From the NCBI GenBank assembly GCA_017608345.1, contig JAFCGA010000003.1, positions 21,663 through 85,662 on the forward strand: 64,000 bases of DNA, read 5' to 3'. Numbering within the stretch: the first letter of the stretch is position 1; each line of letters starts with the position of its first letter. Made by a program: the position numbers and the translations under genes. The notes under the pieces were generated by a model. The model was not told where the DNA came from. It was given only the letters and a program-made list of their open reading frames with translations, and did not search any database. Source of the stretch: Candidatus Pacearchaeota archaeon (GTDB lineage Archaea > Nanobdellota > Nanobdellia > UBA10117 > JAFCGA01). Of the stretch, positions 30,937 to 39,842 are shown piece by piece.

Positions 30937-31269
30937 TTACCTCCTACAGCTCTCAATTGATTTGAGATCATCACTCCGATTTCAGTCAACTTACATTCTC
31001 CATTCCAACTCACAAGTTTGATTTCTCGTAATTCCCGCAAGTTGTTCCATAACGCAGATTTAGAACAATAAAGCTTCTCAGATAAATTGACTACAAATCG
31101 AATAGGAGTAAGAGCTGTATTCGACAGCTCGCATAGAATTATTTCTTGCTTCGCAGTTAGTCTTCGCTTAGCAATATTGATTATGGAATCGAAAAGAATG
31201 TGGTAACTAATTAAACCGATACTGACCGACGCTAGTCACGCCAGCCCCTCCAGGTCTATTAGTTCTCAT
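30933..31269 (-). pseudogene. Winged-helix protein gene with apparent frameshift near its 5' end (absent from ORF track)
   Basis: One frame: MRTNRPGGAGVTSVGQYRFN*; adjacent frame: [90 protein letters not shown], whose TGA overlaps the DAHP synthase ATG. Confidence 0.55.
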
Positions 31270-31410
31270 AGTATAGAATATAACACTTTGATTTAAAAAG
31301 ATTTCCAAGCAGAATGAAATTCCGCGTGGCCAACAAAACTCCTTCGGATTTTTGTCTGGTGTGCAGGAAAAGTTAGAGCGTTCAACATAAGCTTTTTAAG
31401 AATTTACTTA

Positions 31411-31920
31411 TTGATTACTATGGCGATAAATATGAATAATGATGAATTTATAAAAATGACTGCTTTCTGCAGCGGAAAAACAGTTCCCGTATCTACTAAA
31501 CTTAAATTTAGAGTACAACCTTATAGCGAACACGCATACGGGCATTTACAGACATACATGGACAATCTCTCTGGTGCGCTGAATGCCCTAGATTGCTTAC
31601 CTGAAGAGATTAGCGGACTACCTGCAAGATTAAAGAACACTATTAAAAAGGACGTTCTAGATCGTGAAGTTAACGCATATAAAACATTAGTTTTAGAAGG
31701 CACACTCACGCTTCCTGATTTACTCAACAGAGTAGAGGAGCTTGGCTGGGATGCAACGATAGTTGCTGGAGAACATAATATTATAACTCCGGATACTCAA
31801 GATAGTAAGGGATTTACAGGTTATGTCCGATTAAGCTGCAATAAACAACTAGCTGAGCGTATGAGACACAATAAATCAGGTGCACCCTATTGGATCGGAG
31901 ACACAAGATTCGTTAGGTAG
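31411..31920 (+). CDS. Uncharacterised protein
   Basis: 169-aa ORF, plausible start MAINMNNDEF; no recognised family. Confidence 0.5.
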   Translation: MITMAINMNNDEFIKMTAFCSGKTVPVSTKLKFRVQPYSEHAYGHLQTYMDNLSGALNALDCLPEEISGLPARLKNTIKKDVLDREVNAYKTLVLEGTLTLPDLLNRVEELGWDATIVAGEHNIITPDTQDSKGFTGYVRLSCNKQLAERMRHNKSGAPYWIGDTRFVR

Positions 31921-31967
31921 CGCCAAACTTTCTTTATTTTATTAAATTATCGTCTAAAAAGCATTAG

Positions 31968-32136
31968 TGGCCCGGGCCAGATTCTCTACGCCTCTGGAGT
32001 TCGCTTTCTCTTTTTCCCCAGGGTTTTTCTCTTTCTGGAAAGAGAAAAAGGCTGTTTGAACTGGCGACCTCCCGATTATCAGTTTCGTCGCTCTTTCTAG
32101 AGAACGGGCGCTCTAACCAGGCTAAGCCACCGGGCC
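31968..32136 (-). tRNA. tRNA-Ile(GAT) with two apparent insertions (32084..32104 between positions 30/31; 31982..32054 in the T-loop near 59/60)
   Basis: Minus strand GGCCCGG...GGCTTAGCCTGGTTAGAGC GCCCG[21 nt]ACTGATAATCGGGAGGTC GCCAGTTCAAA[73 nt]TCTGGC CCGGGCCA; acceptor, anticodon and T stems all pair after removal; mature length 75 nt. Confidence 0.85.
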
Positions 32137-32217
32137 ATGAAATTAAGAGCTTGGAGAGCTTTAAAAGTATTTTGCTGCCATCAAACATTTTAAAAATAAT
32201 AATGTAGCAGCGAGGAT

Positions 32218-33159
32218 ATGGATATAGAACTATCTGAACGTGAGCGAAGTATATATCGCAAATTAGGCTACTTAGAGCAAATGGGAACAGCACGAGCTCC
32301 TAGAACAGAGTTTTACTTAATTAAAACAGCAATCAATGACTGCAGAGTTCCGAGTGAGATATCTGAAAGCTTAATCGCTCGAGTTAATAATTTATTTGAA
32401 GAATATTGGGGACCGGGCGCGTCAATAGACGCTTTGGCACTTACTAAGACGGGATTCGGAGCAGATTTGCAGCTAATTGATAAATCCTATGCGCCACAAC
32501 TCTTAAGCGAATTTCCTACCGCAGAATTCTATCGATATTTAAACAAAACGATGCACGCTAAGCCAGTTCTATTTATGAAGCTAGCTTATCAAAAATATAT
32601 ACTAAAAGAAGTTTCTCCGGACTTCGAATTAAAGTACAATCCGCTTAAGGATGCTGAGCATCGTCCAGAGGCTTTCTTCAGAAAGATAAATGGAAATACA
32701 CTCGGGTTCTTCGAGTTCATAAGCGATGAACCTGTCGATCGAACTAATTTATCTCATCTTGAGCAGTTAATCGATATTGGATTAAATTTCACTAGACGTA
32801 AGGAAAGCTATGATAATAATCCTAGCAATTTTGTTAATAGGGAAGGTCGAATATACTTTATAGATAGCGAAATCGGGCTACAATCGAATCAAAAACAAAA
32901 CCTAATTTTAATGGGAAACCTACTTAATGTTATTGGCATAATTCCAGTATATACTCCTTTCAGATTTAATCATATCGAGCTAGTATATGATACAGTTAAT
33001 TATCTTATCACTCGCTTGCCCGAGCAGTTATCTGGAGAAGAATTAACGGCGCTAGCTATCGATTCTAATTGCAGCTCAATAGAAGATATGCTAAATAAGT
33101 TCTCCGGAGCATTAAAAGATGTAGATAATATCGGAAAAGCTCTCTGCTGTTTTAGCTAA
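32218..33159 (+). CDS. Uncharacterised protein
   Basis: 313-aa ORF; no family recognised with confidence. Confidence 0.5.
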   Translation: MDIELSERERSIYRKLGYLEQMGTARAPRTEFYLIKTAINDCRVPSEISESLIARVNNLFEEYWGPGASIDALALTKTGFGADLQLIDKSYAPQLLSEFPTAEFYRYLNKTMHAKPVLFMKLAYQKYILKEVSPDFELKYNPLKDAEHRPEAFFRKINGNTLGFFEFISDEPVDRTNLSHLEQLIDIGLNFTRRKESYDNNPSNFVNREGRIYFIDSEIGLQSNQKQNLILMGNLLNVIGIIPVYTPFRFNHIELVYDTVNYLITRLPEQLSGEELTALAIDSNCSSIEDMLNKFSGALKDVDNIGKALCCFS

Positions 33160-33252
33160 TTAAGCTTTAAAAAGCATTTAAAAGCTTTGTGTATATTAGA
33201 GAACACGATCAACAGAAAACCTTTAATTGTAGTCTTGATTATATATAACAAT

Positions 33253-33332
33253 GACGCGAATTGTCAACGTTAGGAGCAATTCGCGGATTACATAGCCGCT
33301 CTTTATGAGCATAATCCTAGCGCAATGTAATG
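33253..33332 (+). promoter_or_regulatory. Structured leader of tbp with two mutually exclusive stems, one covering the start codon
   Basis: CGCGAATTG/CAATTCGCG hairpin; GGATTA(33285-33290)/TAATCC(33312-33317) versus ATTACAT(33287-33293)/ATGTAAT(33325-33331), the latter overlapping the ATG at 33330. Confidence 0.5.
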
Positions 33333-33920
33333 CCAAGAAAAGTATTTACAAAAACACAGAACGTAGTCATATCTGCGGATATCTACGCAAGGCTAAATCT
33401 GGAATTTCTAGTCAGAAAGCTAGATGATATTTCTTATGATCCTGAAACTTTTCCTGGAGCTATCTTTAAAATCAAGAAGCTAAATGCATCTTTCTTGCTT
33501 TTCGATACGGGAAGGGTTATTTGTACTGGCACCCGCTCTTTTAAGGCTGCTAAAGAAGCTATTACTGAATTAACAAAACGATTGAGGAAGCTCAAAATTA
33601 GCATTACTAAGAAACCGACTATGCGCGTCACAAATATGGTAGCATCCGGAGCTGTCGGAGGCGTCCTAAACCTAAATCGCTTGGTTTTCAAGCTAGATAA
33701 CACTGAATACGAACCCGAGCAGTTCCCAGGGCTAGTCTACCACATGCCCAAATCACATATTACTTACTTACTTTTTAGCACAGGAAAAATAGTTATAACT
33801 GGCGCTAGAACCGAAAAAGAAGTCAAAGATGCTCTCAAAATTCTAATAAAACAGCTAACTAAGCTAAAAGAGCTAAAAAAAGAAGTGCCAGCTAAGAAGG
33901 CTGTTAAGAAAAAGAAATAG
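33330..33920 (+). CDS. tbp: TATA-box-binding protein
   Basis: Two direct repeats: YDPETFPGAIFKIKKLNASFLLFDTGRVICTGTRS and YEPEQFPGLVYHMPKSHITYLLFSTGKIVITGAR. Confidence 0.93.
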   Translation: MPRKVFTKTQNVVISADIYARLNLEFLVRKLDDISYDPETFPGAIFKIKKLNASFLLFDTGRVICTGTRSFKAAKEAITELTKRLRKLKISITKKPTMRVTNMVASGAVGGVLNLNRLVFKLDNTEYEPEQFPGLVYHMPKSHITYLLFSTGKIVITGARTEKEVKDALKILIKQLTKLKELKKEVPAKKAVKKKK

Positions 33921-33922
33921 TT

Positions 33923-34342
33923 CTATTCTAATTTTCCCTTAACATAATTTCTTACTGAACTCGCAAAATTAGTTGCTCCATCATATAATTTAGCGAATCT
34001 ATGGCAAACTACGCTTGATCCTGAAAGCCAACTAGCACTTGACAAAGCATATATTGCCAGGTCTATTTCCCCTTGATTAAGATTAATAATTCCACTGACT
34101 GCGAATATACTTGCAGCAGTTATAAATAAGTACTTTCCTAATTTACAATTCGATAGACTAGCTGATCTAGATTTTATCACTTCATCGATATCTGCGATAA
34201 GATTTCCCGCTTGTTCGCCTTCAGAATATTTAATCAAATCACTCGCACAAGTACTAACTAAACCATCCAAGGTTTCTTGGTCTAATTCTTCTCCCAGTAG
34301 AGATAATCTCTGATTTATGTAAGGATCAAGTTCGCTGTTCAT
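33923..34342 (-). CDS. Uncharacterised protein with hydrophobic segments
   Basis: 139-aa ORF. Confidence 0.5.
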   Translation of the reverse strand: MNSELDPYINQRLSLLGEELDQETLDGLVSTCASDLIKYSEGEQAGNLIADIDEVIKSRSASLSNCKLGKYLFITAASIFAVSGIINLNQGEIDLAIYALSSASWLSGSSVVCHRFAKLYDGATNFASSVRNYVKGKLE

Positions 34343-34413
34343 GTATTACCACTTCAGAGTAAAATTTAAAAGGCTTCCGCTAAGCTGAAAAATAGTAAAA
34401 AGTAAAGAAGTAA

Positions 34414-34563
34414 GCCGTACTATTTATGTACGACGGCGATACACATTCGCAGCTACCTTTTCCCTCATCAGCTTATCGCGATTCGGCAAAAGCTAGGCCA
34501 AAAATAAATTAAAAAAGTAAAGAATTGCGCCGTACTATTTATGTACGACGGCGATACACATTC
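34414..34563. other. Hairpin mini-element E2 with duplicated EF-1alpha 3' end
   Basis: 35-nt exact direct repeat GCCGTACTATTTATGTACGACGGCGATACACATTC at 34414-34448 and 34529-34563; hairpin CTAcCTTTT(34453-34461)/AAAAGcTAG(34488-34496). Confidence 0.85.
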
Positions 34564-35803
34564 CAGCTGCTACAGTTCTACCCATATCTCGGATAGCGAA
34601 TTTGGATAGCTGTGGAATGTCTTCGTTCTTCTCGATTATTAGCGGTCTTGTTGGCTCAATTACAACTTCACCAGCTTCTCCGTTCTTTAGGAAATCTGGC
34701 TTCTCTTGTAATGTTGCTCCGGTTCGTGGATCGATTTTTTTATTAATTGCCTTGATCCTGCAAGAAACTTGTGCTGTGTTAACGTGGAACACTGGTGTGT
34801 ATCCTGGTGTTAAAACAGTTGGGTGGTTAAGTACAATGATTCTTCCGGTGAATTCCTTGCAAACCTTTGCTGGATTTTTGCTAGCATCGCTGATAACATC
34901 TCCTCTCTTTGAGTCATTCTTACCGATTCCACGCACGTTGAGACCAACGTTGTCGCCAGGTTTAGCCTGAGGCATTTGCGAGTGATGCATTTCAATGGAC
35001 TTAAGCTCTCCAACTTTGCCTGACGGCTGGAATAATAGCTTCTGTCCCACTTTAAGTAGACCAGTTTCGACCTTACCACATGGAACTGCTCCGATACCGG
35101 TGATGCTAAAAACATCTTGAACAGGCATTCTAAGTGGAAGTCCAGTAGGTAGCTCAACAGTTTTTAATGCATTTAGAGCTTCCAATAGAGTAGGACCACC
35201 ATACCATCCGAGCTTATCTGATTTCTTAACAATATTCTCTCCGGGAAGAGATGCTAGCGGTACGAATAATATCTCATTTGGATTGTATCCAATTCCGCCG
35301 AGAAGCTTTACAACATCATCCTTTACTTTGTTGAATTTAGCTTCATCAAAATTGACCATATCCATCTTATTGACAGCTACGATTAACTGAGCTACACCAA
35401 GAGTCTTGGCTAAGAAAGCGTGCTCTTTAGTTTGCTCCATTACCGAATCATTAGCTGCAACTACTAAAACAGCTGCATCTGCTTGCGATGTACCTGTAAT
35501 CATGTTCTTAATGAAGTCCTTGTGTCCAGGTGCATCAATTATTGTGAAAAAGTGCTTAGTGGATTCGAATTTCTTGTAAGCAAGATCAATCGTAACTCCT
35601 CTCTCTTGCTCTTCCTTTAGATTATCCATTACAAAAGCGAACTCAAAACCAACCTTTCCAAGGTCTTTTGCTTTTTCTTTTAGCTTTCGCAGGGTCTGCT
35701 CGTCGATTGCTCCACTCTCGTACAGCAATCGTCCTACAGTTGTACTTTTACCATGGTCTACATGACCGATAAATACTAGGTTCAAATGTGGTTTTTCTGC
35801 CAT
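34535..35803 (-). CDS. tuf: Elongation factor 1-alpha
   Basis: [53 protein letters not shown]. Start placed at MAEKPHLNL. Confidence 0.95.
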   Translation of the reverse strand: MAEKPHLNLVFIGHVDHGKSTTVGRLLYESGAIDEQTLRKLKEKAKDLGKVGFEFAFVMDNLKEEQERGVTIDLAYKKFESTKHFFTIIDAPGHKDFIKNMITGTSQADAAVLVVAANDSVMEQTKEHAFLAKTLGVAQLIVAVNKMDMVNFDEAKFNKVKDDVVKLLGGIGYNPNEILFVPLASLPGENIVKKSDKLGWYGGPTLLEALNALKTVELPTGLPLRMPVQDVFSITGIGAVPCGKVETGLLKVGQKLLFQPSGKVGELKSIEMHHSQMPQAKPGDNVGLNVRGIGKNDSKRGDVISDASKNPAKVCKEFTGRIIVLNHPTVLTPGYTPVFHVNTAQVSCRIKAINKKIDPRTGATLQEKPDFLKNGEAGEVVIEPTRPLIIEKNEDIPQLSKFAIRDMGRTVAAGMCIAVVHK

Positions 35804-35921
35804 AATATAATACCTTCCTTTGATTATAGTGATTTTTACTAGTAGAGTATGCATTAAAAGGTTTTTGGTTAGTCTGTATGGGTTGAAAACGAGCTTCCAC
35901 CAACTATCTTTATAAATGCCA

Positions 35922-35970
35922 TTTTCTTTCTCTTAGAAAGAGAAAGAAACTAGGCGTCCAAAGAAAGAGA
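35922..35970. repeat. Dispersed hairpin repeat, partner of 23561..23605
   Basis: TTCTTTCTCTTAGAAAGAGAAAGAAACTAGGCGTCCAAAGAAAGAGA. Confidence 0.75.
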
Positions 35971-36002
35971 AAAAGTCTAGCTCGCTTCGCTCGAAAATAG
36001 AG

Positions 36003-36178
36003 GTGATCATAACTAAACCATTACTTCCCACGTTAAAAGAACGAAAGCGTTTTAGTACCCACCCTTTTCTCGCCATCTGTATCAGATTGGCTCCAAAAGC
36101 GTGGACGGAAAAAACCAGTAAACGAGGTAAAGCCAATTAAACCATTACTGCCTACTTTAAAAGAACGAAAGCGTTTTA
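36003..36178 (+). other. Hairpin mini-element E4 with duplicated pop5 5' end
   Basis: CTAAACCATTACTTCCCACGTTAAAAGAACGAAAGCGTTTTA (36013-36054) versus TTAAACCATTACTGCCTACTTTAAAAGAACGAAAGCGTTTTA (36137-36178); hairpin CCACcCTTTT(36059-36068)/AAAAGcGTGG(36095-36104). Confidence 0.85.
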
Positions 36179-36462
36179 TACTTTTCAGGCTCTTCACTAA
36201 AGCAAGAGTAGATAAGAGAGATGTTAAGGAGCTAGTCACGAAAGCTGGCTTGCAATTTCTCGGCGAATTAGGTATGGCAAAATCAGGCTTTCAGTTCATG
36301 CCAGAAACTTGGAAAGATCAAGAAATGACTGGAATAATCAAAGTCGGACACAAATACGTAGACGAAGCTAAATCCGCGCTGATACTAATAAAAAAAGCTA
36401 AGGGCGAGCCAGCAAGTATTAGCTGCGAGAAGGTTTCGGGAGTAATTGGGAAGTTAAAATGA
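36127..36462 (+). CDS. rnp2: RNase P protein component Pop5 (Rnp2); start codon unclear because of E4
   Basis: KPLLPTLKERKRFILFRLF...LQFLGELGMAKSGFQFM...TGIIKVGHKYVDEAKSALILIKK...VSGVIGKLK; located upstream of psmA. Confidence 0.78.
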   Translation, partial: VKPIKPLLPTLKERKRFILFRLFTKARVDKRDVKELVTKAGLQFLGELGMAKSGFQFMPETWKDQEMTGIIKVGHKYVDEAKSALILIKKAKGEPASISCEKVSGVIGKLK

Positions 36463-36896
36463 TAGAAACAGCAGTTCAACCAGCGTATCTTGGAAGATTT
36501 ATTGTACATACTGACTCCCCAATAAAACGGCTAGTCAAAGCATTCGACGAAGAGCCCCTGTATATACAAACGAAACCTACACTCGTGAGAGTAGAGATAA
36601 GTGTTGTGATAAATTATTCGGGCGCCGATCCAGATACATTCCCTGTCAAAGTTACGCCTATCTTACAATACGGCAAAGACGGGCTTTATCATACGCATAT
36701 ATATACTCGCGCGCAGAGTCTAGGAGCGATAGAGCAGCACTTAGATGAAGATACCGAAGTTCGAGATATTCAATCTGCCAAGAACGATGATCTTGGTTTT
36801 ATATGCTGCTATGTGCAGAATAAAGCTCTTGATACAATACTCAAGGGGATGGGTCCAAGTATGTTATGCGGACCCGGAAGAATTATAGATAGTTGA
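36459..36896 (+). CDS. Uncharacterised protein between pop5 and psmA
   Basis: 145-aa ORF overlapping the pop5 stop by 4 nt. Confidence 0.6.
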   Translation: MIETAVQPAYLGRFIVHTDSPIKRLVKAFDEEPLYIQTKPTLVRVEISVVINYSGADPDTFPVKVTPILQYGKDGLYHTHIYTRAQSLGAIEQHLDEDTEVRDIQSAKNDDLGFICCYVQNKALDTILKGMGPSMLCGPGRIIDS

Positions 36897-36925
36897 GGAT
36901 CTTTTAACTAAATAGGTGAAATAAA

Positions 36926-37630
36926 ATGCAATTTGTACCAAATCAAGTAATGGGATATGATAGAGCAATTACAATGTTCAGCCCAGACGGGCGTTTATTA
37001 CAAGTAGAATATGCTAAAAAAGCTGTCTCGCTAGGAAGAATGGCGCTGTGCGTTGCTTTTAAGGACGGTATTCTTCTAATGGCAGATAAACATCGCGAGG
37101 ATAAGCTAGTTATTGCGGAGTCGGTTAAGAAACTTAGCAGAATTAACTCAAATATTCTAATTACAGCGGCCGGATATCTAGCAGATGCAAGAATTCTAAC
37201 AAAAAAATGCAGAGTTAGAGCCCAACAGCATAAAATAACTTACGGCGAAGAAATGGACGTCGAAGGGATTGCTAAATACGTTGCAGATATAGAGCAAGCA
37301 TATACGCAGTATGGCGGAATACGGCCATTCGGAATATCTCTATTAATTGGCGGATATGATTCAAAAGGACCGCAGGTATTCCTACTTGAACCTACTGGAA
37401 CTTACTTTCAATATAAAGCTAAAGCTATTGGGATGAACGCTGACGAAACAAATAAGTACTTTGAAGCTAATTACAAAGGAAAATTAGACGCTAACGGAGC
37501 CATTAAACTGGCTATCGGTGCATTTAAAAAAGCTCTGGGCAAGGATTTCTCTAGCGAAAAACTAGAGACAGCGATAGTTACTAAAGACGGAATAAAAGGA
37601 ATTCCTAGCAGTGAGCTGAAGAAATATTAG
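36926..37630 (+). CDS. psmA: Proteasome alpha subunit
   Basis: GYDRAITMFSPDGRLLQVEYAKKAV; YGGIRPFGISLLIGG. Confidence 0.95.
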   Translation: MQFVPNQVMGYDRAITMFSPDGRLLQVEYAKKAVSLGRMALCVAFKDGILLMADKHREDKLVIAESVKKLSRINSNILITAAGYLADARILTKKCRVRAQQHKITYGEEMDVEGIAKYVADIEQAYTQYGGIRPFGISLLIGGYDSKGPQVFLLEPTGTYFQYKAKAIGMNADETNKYFEANYKGKLDANGAIKLAIGAFKKALGKDFSSEKLETAIVTKDGIKGIPSSELKKY

Positions 37631-37631
37631 T

Positions 37632-38357
37632 ATGTCATTTACACAACAATATTACGTTAAAGAGAGACTTTCTCTTAATCTTGCGCGTTTGAAGAAAGGC
37701 GGAAAGAAATTCGAGATAATAATCGAAGATCCAGATAAAGCTCTAGAACTTAGAGAAGGGAAAGACGTAAATATTCACGACGTTCTGCAATCCGAAGAGA
37801 TTTTCTCAGATGCTAAAAAAAGCGAGTTAGCTAAGGAAGCTGATATTCAACAAACATTCAACACCGTTGATCCGTTAGAAGTAGCTAAAAAAATAATCCG
37901 AAAAGGAGAAGTACAGTTAACTGCTGAATACCGAAAGAAACTATTCGATCAGAAAAAACGCAAAATTATAGAATATATTCATCAAAATGCAATTGATCCA
38001 AAGACTCGGCTTCCGCATCCGGTCAAAAGGATAGAACTTGCTTTTGAAGAAGCTAAGATTCATATTGATGCGTCAGATACAGTAAGCTGGCAAGTAGATA
38101 GAATAATTCCTAAATTGCAGCCAATTCTGCCGATCTCCTTTTCAAAGATGCGCCTGAAAGTAGTCATTCCAACTAAATACGCTGGACATGCTTACGGTTC
38201 TCTCAAGGGAAAATATAATCTCATAAAAGAAAAATGGCTAAACGATGGTGCTGTAGAATTCGAAGCTACAGGATCTGCAGGATTAAAACGTGAATTTATC
38301 GATCTAGTAAATAAATTAACAAACGGCGAAGCAGAAATTAATGATCTTGGAGAATAA
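37632..38357 (+). CDS. SBDS/SDO1 ribosome maturation protein
   Basis: ARLKKGGKKFEIIIEDPDKALELREGK; RIELAFEEAKIHIDASDTVSWQVDRIIPKL. Confidence 0.92.
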   Translation: MSFTQQYYVKERLSLNLARLKKGGKKFEIIIEDPDKALELREGKDVNIHDVLQSEEIFSDAKKSELAKEADIQQTFNTVDPLEVAKKIIRKGEVQLTAEYRKKLFDQKKRKIIEYIHQNAIDPKTRLPHPVKRIELAFEEAKIHIDASDTVSWQVDRIIPKLQPILPISFSKMRLKVVIPTKYAGHAYGSLKGKYNLIKEKWLNDGAVEFEATGSAGLKREFIDLVNKLTNGEAEINDLGE

Positions 38358-38358
38358 A

Positions 38359-39048
38359 ATGACTAATAAAGTAATTGTAAAAGATAGAGAAATAGTAATT
38401 CCGGGAGATATTCTAGCAGAAGGGCTTGATTATCTGCCTTCCGGAAGAGCATTCAGAGATAAAGACAAATTATATGCCTCGAGCATGGGTTTAGTTAATA
38501 TCAAAGGAAGAGTGATTAAAGTAATCCCGCTAGCAGGAAAGTATTTACCTGCGGAGATGGATGCAGTAATTGGAACAATCGTAAGCACAGGCAAGCATGG
38601 CTGGCAAGTAAATATCAATGCGCCGACTAAAGCAGACCTAAATATTTTAGATGCATCGAACTCATATATTGATAAACGAAGAGCTAAACCAAGTGACTTC
38701 TTCCAAAAAGGAGATATAGCGTTTGCAGGAGTAGATAAAATATCTGAGAACGGCTACGTTAGCATAACAATGAAAGGCGGAATGTATAAAAAGCTAATTG
38801 GCGGAGTAACTATATCCATCTCTCCGACTAAAATTCCAAGAGTTATTGGCAAACAAGGGAGCATGATTAAAACGCTAAAGGATAAATCCAAATGCGATAT
38901 TCTTGTAGGACAGAATGGAATCGTATGGATGAAAGGAGAACCTGAAATGCTATTTAAACTAACTAAGGCAATAAAATTAATAGAAAAGGAGTCGCACACC
39001 TCTGGTTTGACAGAGAGGATTACTAAATTACTGGGAGGTAAGAAGTAA
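38359..39048 (+). CDS. rrp4: Exosome subunit Rrp4 (S1/KH)
   Basis: IVIPGDILAEGLDYLPSGRAF; KIPRVIGKQGSMIKTLKDKSKCDILVGQNGIVWM. Confidence 0.92.
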   Translation: MTNKVIVKDREIVIPGDILAEGLDYLPSGRAFRDKDKLYASSMGLVNIKGRVIKVIPLAGKYLPAEMDAVIGTIVSTGKHGWQVNINAPTKADLNILDASNSYIDKRRAKPSDFFQKGDIAFAGVDKISENGYVSITMKGGMYKKLIGGVTISISPTKIPRVIGKQGSMIKTLKDKSKCDILVGQNGIVWMKGEPEMLFKLTKAIKLIEKESHTSGLTERITKLLGGKK

Positions 39049-39110
39049 AATGACTCAAATTAAAAATTCGCGGATTTTACTTTCAATGTACTTGGAGGTG
39101 AAAAAGTAAA

Positions 39111-39842
39111 ATGGGAGGAACTGGAGGACCAGATAAATTAATTGTCAACGGAAAGCGGCTAGATAGTAGAAAGCTAGACGAACTAAGACCTTTAACAATA
39201 AAAGCAGGAACCATACCTAATGCAGAGGGTTCATGCGAGCTGCAAATGGGTGAAACAAAAGTAATCGCCGCGGTTTATGGACCAAAAGAAGTTCTGCCAA
39301 GACATTTAGAAGAATCAGATAGAGCTTACTTAAGCGCATATTATGATATGGCGGCATTTTCAACCACTGACCGCTGCCGACCAGGACCAGATCGGAGATC
39401 TAAGGAGATCGCTAAGGTAATGAGAGATGCTCTTGCTGCATCAATCATATTAGAAAAATATCCTCGCACATCAATAGCAGTGTACGTGGAAGTCATAAAT
39501 GCTAACGCTGGAACAAGATGTGCAGCAATAACTGCTGCGGCCGTAGCGCTAGCAGATGCGGGAATTGAAATGCGAGACATGCCAATCGGAGTCGCAGGCG
39601 GAAAAGCAGATGACACAGTCATCTTAGATTTAGACAATCAGGAAGACAACTTCGGGCAAGCAGATGTACCGCTAGCAATACTACCCCGAACCAAAGAAAT
39701 CAGTCTACTTCAGATGGATGGTCACTTAACTAAAGATGAAATAAAAACAATATTTTCAATGTGCAGCAAGGCTTCAGATAATATACAGAAAGCGCAGAAA
39801 GAAGCATTGCTAGCAAAATATGGACGTGAAAAGAATGAGTAA
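39111..39842 (+). CDS. rrp41: Exosome subunit Rrp41 (RNase PH family)
   Basis: GKRLDSRKLDELRPLTIKAGTIPNAEGSCELQMGETKVIAAVYGPKEV; TTDRCRPGPDRRSKEI. Confidence 0.93.
   Translation: MGGTGGPDKLIVNGKRLDSRKLDELRPLTIKAGTIPNAEGSCELQMGETKVIAAVYGPKEVLPRHLEESDRAYLSAYYDMAAFSTTDRCRPGPDRRSKEIAKVMRDALAASIILEKYPRTSIAVYVEVINANAGTRCAAITAAAVALADAGIEMRDMPIGVAGGKADDTVILDLDNQEDNFGQADVPLAILPRTKEISLLQMDGHLTKDEIKTIFSMCSKASDNIQKAQKEALLAKYGREKNE

Noticed and set aside
20881-34490. E1/E2 shared core as sequencing adapter or vector contamination
   Set aside because: E3 and E4 have different interiors but the same covarying stem and layout; an adapter would not covary. Read checking is still advisable.
34810-35157. 115-aa minus ORF and 34602..34970 plus ORF inside EF-1alpha
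   Set aside because: Out-of-frame or antisense ORFs in a highly conserved gene.
39010-39111. Possible further gene-terminus duplication between rrp4 and rrp41 (CTGGGAGGTAAGAAGTAAAATG / CTTGGAGGTGAAAAAGTAAAATG)
   Set aside because: Similarity is only ~22 nt, mostly Shine-Dalgarno plus AAGTAAAATG, and the E-type hairpin is absent; too weak to include.
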